Assembly: GCA_947179155.2 (NCBI GenBank)
Contig: OX359278.1
Location: 29,640,773 to 29,704,772, forward strand
Direction of reading: 5' to 3'
Origin: Hedera helix
Taxonomy: Eukaryota > Streptophyta > Magnoliopsida > Apiales > Araliaceae
DNA length: 64,000 nt
Shown: piece by piece, positions 33,501-46,493 of the stretch
Position numbering within the stretch: position 1 is the first letter of the stretch
Layout: every line of letters begins with the position of its first letter
Program-made: the position numbers and the translations under genes
Notes under the pieces: model-generated
What the model was told of the DNA's origin: nothing
What the model saw: the letters and a program-made list of their open reading frames with translations, nothing else
The model's database searches: none

Positions 33501-33904
33501 TATTAATCTCTTAATTTTCATAATTAATAACATTTATAATTATAACAATTAAGCATAAACACATATATATACATATATAATTCATATTTCTTACATTTCC
33601 ACATAACCTCATTTAAAACATAATTTCTGCACTTCCATAATAATTTAATTGTACAATTTATTGTACATTTACATGAAATTTCTCTTATTCTTAATAAATT
33701 ATTTTTAAACAATTTATTTGCTTTTCAATTTCTTTAATTCCATACGATTCATCATAATCTCTGTACAGATTTAATTTACTAATTAAATCTCATCCCACAC
33801 ATTAAATCACATAAAATAATAATTAATTTAACAATCTTGATAATTTTATCAATTAAATTCTCATTTATTTTATTAAAGAAATCTTGAAATTTCGGGTCCT
33901 CACA
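30514..33904 (-). mobile_element. Solo LTR of a Tekay-type element (3391 bp)
   Basis: Target duplication GTGCA flanks it (30509-30513 and 33905-33909). It starts TGTAACGACCCCG and ends GGGTCCTCACA on the + strand. The CGACCCC end matches the 3' ends of the Y and Z LTRs, so the element strand is -. A GC-rich block (31850-32245) holds GGGGCATTTTAGTAA repeats and GCGC palindromes like those of Z and Y. There is no internal region or second LTR, so it is the product of LTR-LTR recombination. Confidence 0.9.
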
Positions 33905-33909
33905 GTGCA

Positions 33910-35142
33910 TGTTCATCATCATTTGTAATATTACGATCTTCCTGGATGGATTACTCAATATGTTCAACAGGGAGTTATTCCTTATTTTCATATACTTATA
34001 CATTCACATGAAACACTTCCTTATTCTTAACAGACCCTTCATTGATTTCATCTTCAACCTCCTATTTTAAGGATTCTTCAACCATCTCTTTTTCAGTATC
34101 CCCTGATTTAGAAGTATCACTCGAAATAGCTTTAGTTGAGGTTTGAGTTTTCTTTCTCATAACCTTCCTATTTACCATTCTGGTAACTTTCTTAATAGGA
34201 ACCAGCTTTGTTTCTGGGGTTACCTAAACAACATCAGCTAAAGCCTTTGCTTCTCGAGTAGTATCTTAAAAACAGGAGCAATCCTCCTCTTGAGTATAAC
34301 TAGTAATCAACACCTTCCTAGTTGAAGGACTTCTTTCAGACATTTCATCGAACACTCTGCATGCCGTAATCCCAAAATTCATTCGGATTCCCTTTTTAGT
34401 TAACAAGTGCCCCTTTGGAGAATTATTCACCCTGGTATCCCAATTCGCAGACCTAGTTACTGAAATATATGTATTTTCCCTAATACTTTACATAATACTG
34501 CTATTGTATTCCTTATTTTTATCACAAATTTTAAACAACTCCCCATGAGTGCCAACTCCACTTACTTGATCAATTTTTATTTTGTTAGCCAGAGTCTCCA
34601 AGTGGTAACCAATTTTTTAGCGGCCTCCATTCCCCTGAGGTTTGGCTTCAGATTATAATCCAATTCTCGTTTCAGACTTTCTTCAAACATCCTGTGAGTA
34701 TCACCATTTCCTTTACTTTCATTTGTAGCAGCTTTGATTTTTTCACAATCTAAAACAACATCACATTCATCATCATTTTCATGAATACTCGAACCCTCAA
34801 TATCCACCTCCTTGGACCCCGATTATGAACTCTTGATTAATTGGTTCCCATCTTCAGTGACAAGGCAAAATCGGGGAATAGATCCACCCTAACCATTAGA
34901 AGCTACCTTGGTTCCTTTGTTTTTAACTGGTTGGTTAAGATCTTTCTACTGCCTTTGTAAGGCCAAAAGGACCTCAAGGTTCTTCATCATTTGCTCCAAT
35001 TTTATATCGAATCCTTGTTGCATAGTAGAGATTGACCCCACAACTGGGCTTGCAACTGTCGTAGGGTGTTGGTTTGCTCTTGAACTTAAGAATCCAGGTG
35101 ACTCAATCATTAATTATAGGAGGCCATATGTGCAGGTTCGAA
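33910..35142 (-). pseudogene. Degenerate coding-like tract downstream of a primer-binding-like site
   Basis: On the - strand several frames carry charged, Glu/Lys-rich sequence broken by stops. The longest piece is 34807-34577 (76 codons). Removing the solo LTR joins this tract to 30508-29804, so both belong to one older unit. I recognise no domain. The nearby TGGTATCAGAGCC suggests the 5' part of a non-autonomous retroelement internal region. It could equally be a decayed gene. Confidence 0.3.
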
Positions 35143-35155
35143 GGCTCTGATACCA
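35143..35155 (-). other. Isolated primer-binding-site-like sequence
   Basis: TGGTATCAGAGCC on the - strand, the Met-tRNA type PBS used by Y and Z. No LTR ending in CA adjoins it, so it marks a decayed retroelement whose LTRs I cannot see. Confidence 0.4.
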
Positions 35156-35318
35156 ATTTAATAATCAGTAATGAAAGAAGCTTTTATGCATAAATTTGAG
35201 AAGAATTAGGGGAAAAAATGTGGGAGAAACAGATAGATAGAAAGAAGATTAGAGAGAAAAGCAAATGAATTGGGGAAAGAAAAAAGTTATTCATTCATTT
35301 CATCACATGAGCATTTAC

Positions 35319-36437
35319 TAGGGGTGCACACGGTCGGTTTGGTCGATTTTTTGGGAAAAAAATAACCAAACCATTTAAGTCGGTTATAAAAAATTAAAAA
35401 CCAAAACCGCCCAAATTTTAATATCGTAATCGGTTATCGGTTTATTCGATTTCGGTTAAATCGGTCGGTTTATTCGATTATAAAAATTAAGCATAGAGTT
35501 AGTAACTTGGTATATACCTTTGCAATGTAATACTATGTCAATACTGGCCTGCATTAACAATTGACTGCTTAAGCATACATGTAACTGCTTTGTTTATTTG
35601 AGATTCATTGCTTGGTCTAGTGGTACATATATTGCATCATTGCCAGGTATAAGAAAGCGGGTTTGAGTTTAGGTGCAAGAAACTGTGAGAAAACATGCCA
35701 ATATTTGGTAAATATTCAGGTTGCATTTCAAGCATCCTGTACAGGCGAGAAGTTCTGCTGCCGCCTGTTTTTTTTTTTTTTTTGTTGCTAAATTGTTTGT
35801 AATTTTATAAGCAAAAAATGAAAATATTACAATGAATATCAGTACATTAACCCCATTGCCAACCCAAAAACAAATAAACCATACAAGTACAACCTGTGAG
35901 TAGACAATTGAAAAGCAGCCTAAAAGGCGCAGAAACAAACTCATCAGAAATCAAAAGAAAAAACTGCAGCAAGTAGTAGCAACCCCACCACTCAAGCAGC
36001 CCAAAGCTTAATGCATATTCCAAATGGGCAATGCATAAAAATGGACCCAAAAAGAGTCATAAAACTGCATCAACCTGCTACCTGCTTTTCGGATACAAGT
36101 TCTGCTGCTGCCTGCTGCAAATCCATCCTCCATGGCTCTATCACAGGAAAATAAAAGTTTTACAAATTCATCTCAAAAAGGCATATAATAAATATATAAT
36201 TATATAAAATAAGTAATTAATAGAAAAGTATATAAATTGTATCATAATTTAAAAGTGTTCGGTCAGTTCGGCTGGTTTCGATTTTTTAAAATGCCAAACC
36301 AAACCAGCCGCCCCGAAGTTCGGTTTTTCAGTTTTGCAATGTTCGATTTTTTGATTTTGTACTTGTCGGTTTGATTTGTTAACGACTCGATTTGGTTCGG
36401 CCGATTTTTCGATTTATTTCGATTTTGTGTGACCCTA
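35319..36437. mobile_element. Non-autonomous hAT-type DNA transposon (1119 bp)
   Basis: An 8-bp target duplication GCATTTAC lies at 35311-35318 and 36438-36445. The ends TAGGGGTGCACAC and GTGTGACCCTA are imperfect inverted repeats. Subterminal regions are full of CGGTTTGGTCG / TTCGGTTTTT words in both orientations. 8-bp duplications and TAGGG ends are typical of hAT elements. It encodes no transposase. The open frames inside it (35669-36050) are hydrophobic, without family resemblance. Confidence 0.88.
35767..35784. repeat. Poly-T run inside the hAT element
   Basis: An uninterrupted T tract. It may mark the end of something copied into the element. Confidence 0.8.
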
Positions 36438-36445
36438 GCATTTAC

Positions 36446-36804
36446 ATATAATATCTAAGTGTATATATATTGCCTTGTATTAGCATTCGAGAGGGATGAG
36501 CACATGTGTTGCCATGTGGTGCTTGCAACAGCTCTCCTTTCATGCTCATCATGTGATTCTTAAATTGATTAATGGGAAAAGACAACACTGCCCTGACTAG
36601 AGTAATGCAAAAGACTAATATGCCCTTGATTACTAACTAAGTATGTTTTCTTCCATTTCCTTACAAATACTTTAACTTTGGGTCATAATTTTAGGGCATT
36701 TGTGTGTGTAGTTAATCACACAGAACGTCGGGAAGTTTTAAAATTTGGTGGGATATTTATATGCTAATTTTCAAGTTGTTAAAATTGTTATTGATTCTGT
36801 GCAG
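36446..36804. other. Intron-like sequence before the first visible VPS33 exon
   Basis: AT-rich, ending in TTCTGTGCAG at 36804, a good splice acceptor. No upstream exon is seen here or on the other side of the hAT element. Confidence 0.5.
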
Positions 36805-39800
36805 GAAAATGGTGCTGAATTACGACATCTTACTGCAGACCCAATTCAAACCGATGCACCAAAGTGGTGTACCTTGTACGGAGTAAGCTTGACTTGATGA
36901 AATTGATTTGCTTGCATATTCAAAATGATACTTCAAAAGGTCTTCAACGAGAGTATTATGTTTATTTTGTTCCTCGTCGAGCAGTGGCATGCGAGAAGGC
37001 AAGTCTTTTGTGTTACTTTTTGACAACTAACTCCTTTTCAATATTTGAATGAACAAATTTGTTCATATTTTATAGTTTTTGGCTATGTAGATACTTGAGG
37101 AGGAAAAAGTACGTCACTTGTTGAAGATAGGGAAATCTCCTTTATATGTCATTCCATTTGATGAGGACGTGTTGTCATTTGAACTCGACCTTGCTTATAA
37201 AGTAGGTTATTTGCTAATCATTGAACAGTTGACAAAATTAACACGTCCTTGAGCTAGAGAGATCTAAAAAGTTGATGAATTTGCTTGACAGGAATGCTTA
37301 GTTGATGGCGATACCACCTCTCTTTGGCATATAGCAAAAGCCATTCACAAGCTTGAGGTTCACTTGATTTGTTTACTTACTTGAACTGGCTTAGCATTGG
37401 CAACTAGAGGTTTAGTGCTTGAAAATGCATTAATCTCTAGATTTTCATAATTGTTTTGCTTGTTGTTCTACTTTTATTGTTAATTCTTAAATTGATAAGT
37501 TTTAGTTTTCTTTCGGATTGATACCTAATGTGAGGGCCAAAGGGAAATCATCAGTAAGCGCCGCTGACATTCTTAGTCACATGCAAGCAGAAGAACCTGT
37601 TAACACATCTGATCTAATTTTCATCCCTCATAGCCTCTTCAAATAATACTATAGTTGGTTTCATTTATTAAACTACTACTTTAGATCAATTTTAATGATT
37701 CTCTTTTTCTGCAGATGATTGTGCCAGAGATAAACACCCTTATTCTTATTGACAGAGGTAAGTTTCTATCTCTGGTTTCTAGTATTGTATAATTCAATAA
37801 TATGCAAATTTGAAAATTTCGCTCTATAGTCTAAATCTGTCTATGTTTACAAAAATATGCTGTCATTGTTGCAGTGATGATCATTGTATTACCAGTTGGA
37901 GTTATTAGTCTCGTGGCTTAAAACTTACACGTACTTGGATGCAGGTGGACATGGTTACTCCTATGTGCTCTCAGTTAACATATGAAGGGCTTCTGGATGA
38001 GGTATAAAAAAGAAAAGCAAGATAGGAGTACTTTTATTGAATAGTATTGTCATGAAACTTTCCAATATGAGACTTTTTACTTGACTTATAAGCTTGAAAC
38101 TTGAGCAGGAATGACCAGTATGTTTGATTGACGTATCTAGTAGACTCTAGATGCCCATTATCTATCCTACATCCCCTACCCCAAAAAATAAAAGAAAAGG
38201 AAAGAAAAGGAAAATGAAATTGGTGCTTTTAAGGCTGAATTTTGTCTCATGTTTATCATTGTAATAGTTTCCTAGTTGGATTACTGTTGTAACATTCTTG
38301 GTATGACTCTGAACTTAAATTGGCAGCTTCCTTTTTTTCACCCCCATTCATACTGTATTTCCAAGTACGTTAATTGGTATTTTGACCAGTAAACTTCAGC
38401 CTTGATTAATGTAAAATTAAAGTTTGAAGCAAAATTATCCCAAGTGCTATACTGCTGCAGAATAGTTGAGGATATAGATTCGTCTATTTTATGTTGGAGT
38501 TTCTTTGTAACCTATCTCTAGTTGGTCTGCTGCAGTTACTTTGCGTCAATAATGGTGCTGTGGAGCTAGATGCATCAATTGTGGGTGGTCAACAAGATGG
38601 AAAAAAGATGAAGTTTCCACTTAATTCAAGGTATATATACTCCATAGTCCATCCTCTTCACAAAAGGGAGTCCCATTTGCCAGTTGTTTTTGTTCCAAGA
38701 GTCCTATTTTAAGTTGTTTTTTTAAAAAATTTCTATGATAGTATAAATTGACACAATGTCCTCAAATTAATCATTACCCATGAGAATAACTGACTAAGCC
38801 ATGCCTTAAGGGGTCATTCTCCAAAATTCCATTATCGTGCCATCACTATAAACTCAACACTCGCTAAATTTTAAGGGTAACAATGTGACAAAAATATATT
38901 TTTCAAGAGCGTTAATTTTGCAAACAGGACTTTTTTTTGTGTGAAACCAATGGAGTATTTGGTTATACATACTTTATATGTTGGTTGTGCATGTCATTAG
39001 GACCTTTGTCCTAGAAGGAGCTAACATTCTTAATTTGTTTTTCGTGTGTCTTTATGCATCTTCGGCTAGCACTTAGCATCATAACACGTGCACCTTTCTA
39101 CGTCAACCTCCACTACCCTTTCCTCCCTCCATCTTGCCTGGTCCCCCTATATAAAGAAAAATAGCCCGAGTTGGAGAGACAGAGGCATAAGTATTACTGT
39201 GCAGATTTTACTAGCCCGGCTATCTGGGAGTTTACTCTGCCAAGTTGATGGGGCTAGGATATTTTGATCTTAGAGAATTACTTCTGAAAATATGTTTCTT
39301 CAAGGCTGGTTGTTTGTTTTATGTCCTTTTCCTTTAGTTCTGACACTGCAACTTGCTAAAACTTGTTCCTGTTCCAGTGACGAGCTGTTCAAGGAGATAC
39401 GGGATCTCAACTTTGAAGTTGATATATTTTTGCCATAGTCATATATGTACATAGACATATATGAACCTACCACTGATTTCTCAGTTACAACTCTTCAGTT
39501 TTCGTTTGCTTCTGATTTCTGAATTTGAGATACTTCATTTATTATTGTCCTGTATCTTTAGTTGCTACTTGCAAAATGGGTGCAGGTTCTACGTCAAAAA
39601 GCAACATCCATGAAGCAGGATTACACAGATATGACAACAACTGTAAGTTAGTAATTCAACATGGGCATAAGTAATGTCATATTTCAATTCCTGATGATAT
39701 AGAATATATCTAATATTTAGTGATGGCTTTTTAGTGACATTATTTAGATGAGAACTTCAGTGCTTTCTGTATTGGTGAGTTATATTGTTTGATAGAAAAT

Positions 39801-42778
39801 TCTAAATTGATAATGCCTTTCAATGCTTGCAGTCTCAAACAGTTACTGAATTGAAGGACTTTGTCAGAAAGCTGAACTCGTTGCCAGAAATAACTGTAAG
39901 TGTCTCCTTTGACATTTATTATAAACCTAGCTACTGCGTCCTACTCTAACTGTATGTTTTTGTTGTTCCTGCTATAGAGGCACATAAATCTTGCTCAGCA
40001 TTTATCTACATTTACATCAAAACCTTCCTTTCTTGGGCAACTTGACATGGAACTCACAATTGTGGATGCTGAGTGCTTTGATATGTAAGTTAAAATTTTC
40101 TAGTTCAATCCTCGAACAGAAAATTTGCTATGGATTATGCATCTGGGGATGTATAGCATTGGGGGGATCTCCTTAAATTATGTGATAACAGAAAATAAGG
40201 CAACTTTATAAGATATATTTTATCATGTAAAAATTTACTCAGAGATACAAAAACATGGTGCTGTTGAAATGTTTTGGTTCAACAGATGGGCATCTAAATG
40301 CACATACTTGCTTAAAACATCCTTGTTCTTGTGGATGCCAAAAGTATCAGAGCAAGGAACTAATGATGTCTATGGTGCAGATGCTTCGAGTACATTGAAG
40401 AAATGATTCATAAATAGCAGCCTCTTGTCAATGTCTTAAGTCTTCTCATTTTATTTTCCATTACAAATTCTGGGTTACCCAAAAAGAATTTCGACTATTT
40501 GAGGCAAGTATGGGAAAGAATGCAGTATTTTTTTTCCTTCTTGTTTGGTCCCCTGGTAAATTCATTTGCCTATTTCATTTTATTGAAAATTTTAATACCC
40601 TCTTGAACCTTTTATACATTGAATCCATGGATTAGGAGAGAGCTTCTTCACAGCTATGGTTTTGAGCACATGACTACTATGAGTAACTTAGAAAAAGCTG
40701 GATTGCTTAGGAAACAGGTCAGATCTATTTTTTTGATTGAAGAGGAATTTATTAATTTAGCTGCTTCAGTTTATTATAAGTACGCTTTATTGATTATAAT
40801 TTATTTGACTCCACTGTGCCTTGCAGGAGTCAAAGAGCAACTGGTTAACAATTAAACGTGCTCTGCAACTTGTGGTTGAGGATACTGACACTGCCAAGTA
40901 CTGTTCCTTCTGAGCATGATCAATCTCTAATGGATTTGTGTTTTTGGAATAGTATATTTAAGATGATTTTTCAGTGTCAGTTGTATGAGAAACTCATGAA
41001 CGTCGTTGATGTATCTGAAAATTAGATTCTAGCTTGTTAATAATAGGCCCCAAAGGTTCTCTTGCTAATGCTTTTTTGCTCGAATAAGGAAAATGAAAAG
41101 AAGAGGAAACTTTGCAATTATTTGATGTGTTTTTGAGGTATCAATTGCCACCACTCATTGTGGGAGTGGCCAAGACCCTCATTAGGGTTTTGTTCAGGGG
41201 AAGTTTACCATTAAAAAAATGTGAAATCTCAATTTTTATAGACCTATCTTGAAAAAATATTTAACTTGACAATGGGCCCTGTAGCTTTCATACTTGGTTT
41301 TTAATTCAATTAAACCCAATTTCCATAGTAAGTTGTATTTGCTAGTTTAGTTCACTTTCTTTTTTGAAGTGGTAGGAGTTTTGAGTAATTTGGTATTTCT
41401 TAGAAATATGTCGATGGGCCATATTTTGGTCTAGTTTTGCTTTCTTTTCTTCTTTTTCGTCGTGAAATTATTTTGATTAAACCAGTAAAGGTGTTTAAGT
41501 TTCTGAATTGGGAGTACAAGTTCTATCAGAGTAATGACCAGCTTTTCAGATTTCTTTAATCTTTCTTTCGGGGGATAATTATTAGAGTAGACTTGACCTA
41601 TAGAATATTTTTTTGGTAAATCTTCATTTTTTATGTACCTTGTAAGTAATGTTTATGATGCCAATAAAAACCTACGCATGATCACAGGACTATATTTTGT
41701 TTATTATAAAAACGTTGTAAATAATGTTTTATGTTTTCTTTATCATACTTGGGCCCATATTTTGCCCAATAGATAAACCTTCTCTTGCATGTAAATCTAC
41801 AGTTGGAACTTGAATTAACTTTACTATTGTTTGCTCTTCCACTCCAACCAGATATTTACATTGGAGTCAGGAATTGTGTCTTCAGCCGTTTTTCCATTTT
41901 GTATCTGTGAAGCTTAAAAATTACTATATTAGGAAGTTCAACGCTTATGAGTTAATCTTTTACTATTCTTGTTGTCTTGATTTTGATTTTGGATTTGTTG
42001 TTCTGTGTAACAGTCCCAATGATATTTCCTACGTCTTCTCTAGATATGCTCCTCTCAGCATTCACCTTATTCAGCATGCTATTCGATCTGGATGGTGAGC
42101 TTTATATCCAAATGCTGCACTTTATGTTTATTCTTGCTCCAGTAATAGCAGATTACAATATCTGGCTCTTGTTATTCTGTATGGTATGATTTTTGTATGT
42201 CATATCGACAAGATTGATCTGATGTTATGAAATCACTAATCACTTAGATCAAAAGCTCAGATGGCCAGACAAAAAAGATCTCATAGGAGAGAAGGCAAAA
42301 ATAAGAAAAAGGAAAGAAAGTCTACATACATACTTCATTGGATTTGCATCTTCATCTCTATATGGAATTACGTTAGGCCAAGGGGCCTATCAGTCCATTC
42401 TTTGAGGTAGATTTTATCACTCAGCTAGTTAAGTTATTGTAGCTGTCCAGAAAGCATTGCGGCATGCTGCAGGTTAGCATTAGTCGTGAGTTAGTTGTAT
42501 TTAGTATAAAGTATAAACAGGTGTAGATAGATCATTTTGTATTATGCTATGTTAATGAGTTTAAGAGGAATGAATGAAAGACTATTCTATGCCTTTTCTT
42601 TCTTCTTCTGTCTATCTATCCCTATGAATCTGTCTTTTTGTCTCTAAATTATTCTCCTCCTCTCCTAAATTTTTGTAGTTACTGCTCTAGGTGAAAATCT
42701 CTAATTGTCACAAATTAACTCACTGGTTTTATGATAACTAGTGACTACCTGTGACTTTCACCTATTTTAAAACCTACC

Positions 42779-42834
42779 AGTCAATCTATCATGAAATGGG
42801 CCATGATACATAGACTTTTCATGATAGATTGACT
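42779..42834. repeat. 18-bp perfect inverted repeat in a VPS33 intron
   Basis: Arms AGTCAATCTATCATGAAA (42779-42796) and its exact reverse complement (42817-42834) enclose a 20-base loop. It may be a short foldback remnant of a MITE; no target duplication was identified. Confidence 0.85.
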
Positions 42835-44336
42835 TGGGTGTGGTTTTTGGTACTGGTACCTGTCTAAGTGTTTGATTCGGTAAACTCAATTTCTTCAGAC
42901 ACGTGAAAGAAGCTGGAAAGTATTAATATTTGGATATGAGTTCGTTGGCACGATGTTTAGATAAAAAGTTTGACAACTCGTGCAACGACATTTCCTTCCT
43001 TGAGCAAAACTCCATTATAATAAGCGTCTACATGAATATACATTCAAACGAGAGCGAACAATTCTTTTTCTTCTTTTGCGGAGAATTTGTTTTTTCTTTC
43101 CTTAATCTTCCTTTCCTTTATTTTTATTCTTCTCTATCGGTGATATGCCGTTTCTAACATGGATGCCATACCCCCATGCTCATGTTGCCCTTCTAGAAGA
43201 GTCTTTGTAACATAGGAAATGAGTACTTTTACTAGGCAAATTCAACTAGTTAAGAAACTGGACTGGACTAGGAGACTAGTATCAATCAAGACCACATAGT
43301 AGGAGAATATTAAATAAACTGTATATTATCATCATTCAAGATCAATCAAGTACAAAACGGCAGCCACTTAGCTGCAGTCATGGTGTTTATATCCTTGTTA
43401 CAATAAACTGTGGCAAACACTGGATTCAATGGAAAAGAAAATTAAAGATAGAAATACAAGATTTATGTGGAAAACAATGAGAAAAACTGAAATCGGTAAA
43501 AAGCATGGACAAGAGGCAAAAGATATTCACTAACCAGAATGTGAAGTACATAATTGATGAAAAGAACTCTTACAACCCAAAATCCCAGTACACCAAGACT
43601 GTTTATCTCTGAAAATGATTACGAAATTGAGAAAAGAAGAATACTGAAATCCTAGCTTATAATAGCATATATATAAGCTAAAAACATGAGAGACCCAAAA
43701 AAATATAACAGGTTCACTAGAACAATTTTAAATGGAACAAATCATGGACTAAATTTGATATGACCCACTTAGTCAAAACTCTTTTAAACGTGAAAAATGT
43801 ACTATATTTCAAATCAATTTTTTTTGGAAGAAACTCTCCGTCTCTGTCTAACCCGCTGCAACTGAATATTGATTAGTTTAACCTTCTAAATACAAGGTAA
43901 AATAAGATCTTGAATTCAAGAGGAAGATAAATAATTCTCCCAAGAAAACACAATTCTATATACAAGTCAAGACTGATAATGTTATAACCTATGAAGACAT
44001 ATTTATAATGTTTTAACCACTCTCCAACCCTACTTAGGAAAATTAAATAACAGAATAACAAAAATTTTAAAAGTATTTTGAAGTTTGACCTAACTTTGAC
44101 CATTGATAGTAAGCTTTGAACAGGTTTTTCGGTCCTAAGAAAACATCACGGTCGAAGGCTATGAGTCAAAAGTTATCATGGGCCCAGAACTTCTCCCGGA
44201 TCAAAAGTTATGCCACTTCTTAGTTTTACTGGGCCAAACACGCAACATCCTAATCCGGTTTGATTTCCGATTTTGCTTTCTGCCACTGCATCAAAACCTA
44301 ATGATGTCTATTACGTGTTTGGATTTCGGAAGATCA

Positions 44337-44359
44337 CCCCCCCCCCCCCCCCCCCCCCC
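44337..44359. repeat. 23-base poly-C run
   Basis: An uninterrupted C tract in the large intron, followed by TACCCC. Long C runs are rare in plant DNA, and its length in the assembly may be uncertain. Confidence 0.9.
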
Positions 44360-45046
44360 TACCCCAACCGATGTATGTTCTGTGTTCAAGTTGTTTTTTT
44401 CTCCGTTATGTAAATTTCTTGCAATTTCATAGATTTTGTACGTCGTCTGAAGCAGTCCCAAGATGAAACTAAATATATTTTTGAAAGTTTCAAAAAAATT
44501 ACAATCCAAAACTTCAGTGTGTGTTCTCAACACATCACGTTTTGACAACCTAAAACTATGCACCATAATAAAGGAAAAAATTATCTTAAAGAATGTTCAC
44601 ATACAGTTTTTTATAAACATATTTAGTAAGAAGCTTTTTAAAGAGGGAAAATTGAGAGAAAGTAAGAGGTTTTATGGAGAGAGAATAATTCTTTTTTGTA
44701 ACTTAAAATAATTAATAAATAATAGCATTTTATAAATTGATATAATTTTATATATATAAGTACTATTTTGAAATGGGTCCATTTGGATCATGATCAGCAT
44801 TTTTGGATTGGATTGTGGGGTAGCCGGATAGGTAATCCATTATATAATGAATAGGATTATTAATGATCACAATTGGTGGAGTATATCGGATTTGGGTATG
44901 ATATGCTCTAATTTTGCCCATTTATGTAGGCATAGTGTCAAAGGCTATTATGAAAGTTGGAGCCCTGCTTTATGTAGGTAGCAAATCCTAGCCAATGCAT
45001 GATGCTAAGTGTGTTGGGCACATTTTGACATTTTGAAGTGGCCCGG

Positions 45047-46493
45047 TGTTAGACCCTTGTTGACTTGACATGGGACTTGACTCGATGGTTAGTTGGTCGG
45101 TGAACCAAGACCATGTTTTGGCACTCAACTGGAATGGGTAAAGTATCGCAAGGCAAGGCAACGATTAAACTTGTATATACAAGGGATATACACTATGGCT
45201 GGTCAAGCGCACTGGGCGTCGGTTGGTGGCACGTTGAATATTTTCTTAAGTGCTATTATAGGGGAGGGGTGGTCCGTACAGTCCACTCAGGTCATGGGTA
45301 GGTTGTCATGGCTAAAGCATGGGGCATGTTTAGGCATTGTTGGGCTCCCTTAACAACAATGCCAACATACGGATCGGTGGCTTGGATCAAGGAATAGCTT
45401 AACATTGAATGTGAGTATCATTCGGGCTACGTGTGCGCAATGGCATATACGTTTACACCTGTGGACAAGCATTAAAGGCAATGATTGGGATCATCGGTGT
45501 GTCGAGATGGTGCAACGTTTGATGGTGGCTAAGAAGACCAAGGTTTGACGGACAAGGGCTTGTCAACAATCGGTGCATGGCATGGGCTAGTGCTCAGCAT
45601 GCAAGACTGATGCATGCTAAGGAAGTTGGATTGGGCTGGCATGCACAGTTCGTTTGGGCTGCAACTTGGACTGGGTCAAGGAGCAGTTAGGATGCAGTTT
45701 GGTGTGTCCAGATTGCACAGAACAATGGGGCAATATGTCAGGAAGTGGAGGCAGCAGTTGAGAACATGTGCGAAGCAATTGTGGGCAGTTACCAGTAGTG
45801 GGAAGGTGTCAGATGGCAGTTTGTGTTGCTGAGACCCATTTGTGCGTGGCATCAGTTGGGGGCTAGCATACAAAGCAATTGTGGGCAGTTACCAATAGTG
45901 GGAAAGTGGCTTGGCAGCAATTTGTAGTGCTGGGAATCAATGGTGCGTGGCTGAGAACTTAAAGGCACTAGTTGACAGTTAAATCAGTCATGGGTAGTTG
46001 GGGAACTGTCACCCCTTTGTTAGTAGCACCTTATTGGTGCAGACCTCTTGGCAGTTGGGGGTATCAACTGACCATGTAGCGATATATATGTGTAGTGCTT
46101 GGAGCACGAAAATGGAGATATAGTGCGCGAGAACATGAGTGAATGTTTGATGCATACTATGTGGGAAATACACTAACTAGGCATAGGATTGTCTAGTGTA
46201 AGTAAGCCTTTGGACTGAGTCCTTGTATTGATCGGGTTTAATAAAAGTTGGGCGTTTTAGCCTGTAAATAATGGGTTGTCCTTTGTTGTTTGCTTATAAT
46301 TGTGTCTTCATTACGGGTTGAGGTGTGATTATACACGAGGGACTGTGTAAAGATCATAAACAAACGTGGTGTGTGTGTTGTTCGGCATAAATAGTGCTAC
46401 TAGTGTTGTTTGGGGGTTGGCTGACTAGTTGTGCGAGACAAATCAGACCATCACAAAGGAAAAATTTTGGGGCAAACCTCGACCCTTGTGACA
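45047..46493 (+). mobile_element. Possible solo LTR-like insert in the VPS33 intron
   Basis: A GC-richer block within AT-rich intron. It starts TGTTAGACCCTTG and ends GACCCTTGTGACA, with AATAAAAG near 46240 as a possible polyadenylation signal. No target duplication fits (CCCGG left, GCTGG right), so the boundaries are tentative. An internal ~100-bp duplication is at 45771-45907. No coding similarity. Confidence 0.35.
45771..45907 (+). repeat. ~100-bp partial tandem duplication
   Basis: AGCAATTGTGGGCAGTTACC occurs near 45774 and again near 45874, with related sequence after each copy. Confidence 0.75.

Noticed and set aside
35669..36050. Membrane-protein gene inside the hAT element
   Set aside because: Hydrophobic ORFs from T-rich antisense sequence and a poly-T run; no homologue recognised and no start context.
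44178..44566. ORFs with poly-Pro or poly-Gly over the C run
   Set aside because: Pure translation of the homopolymer; no other support.
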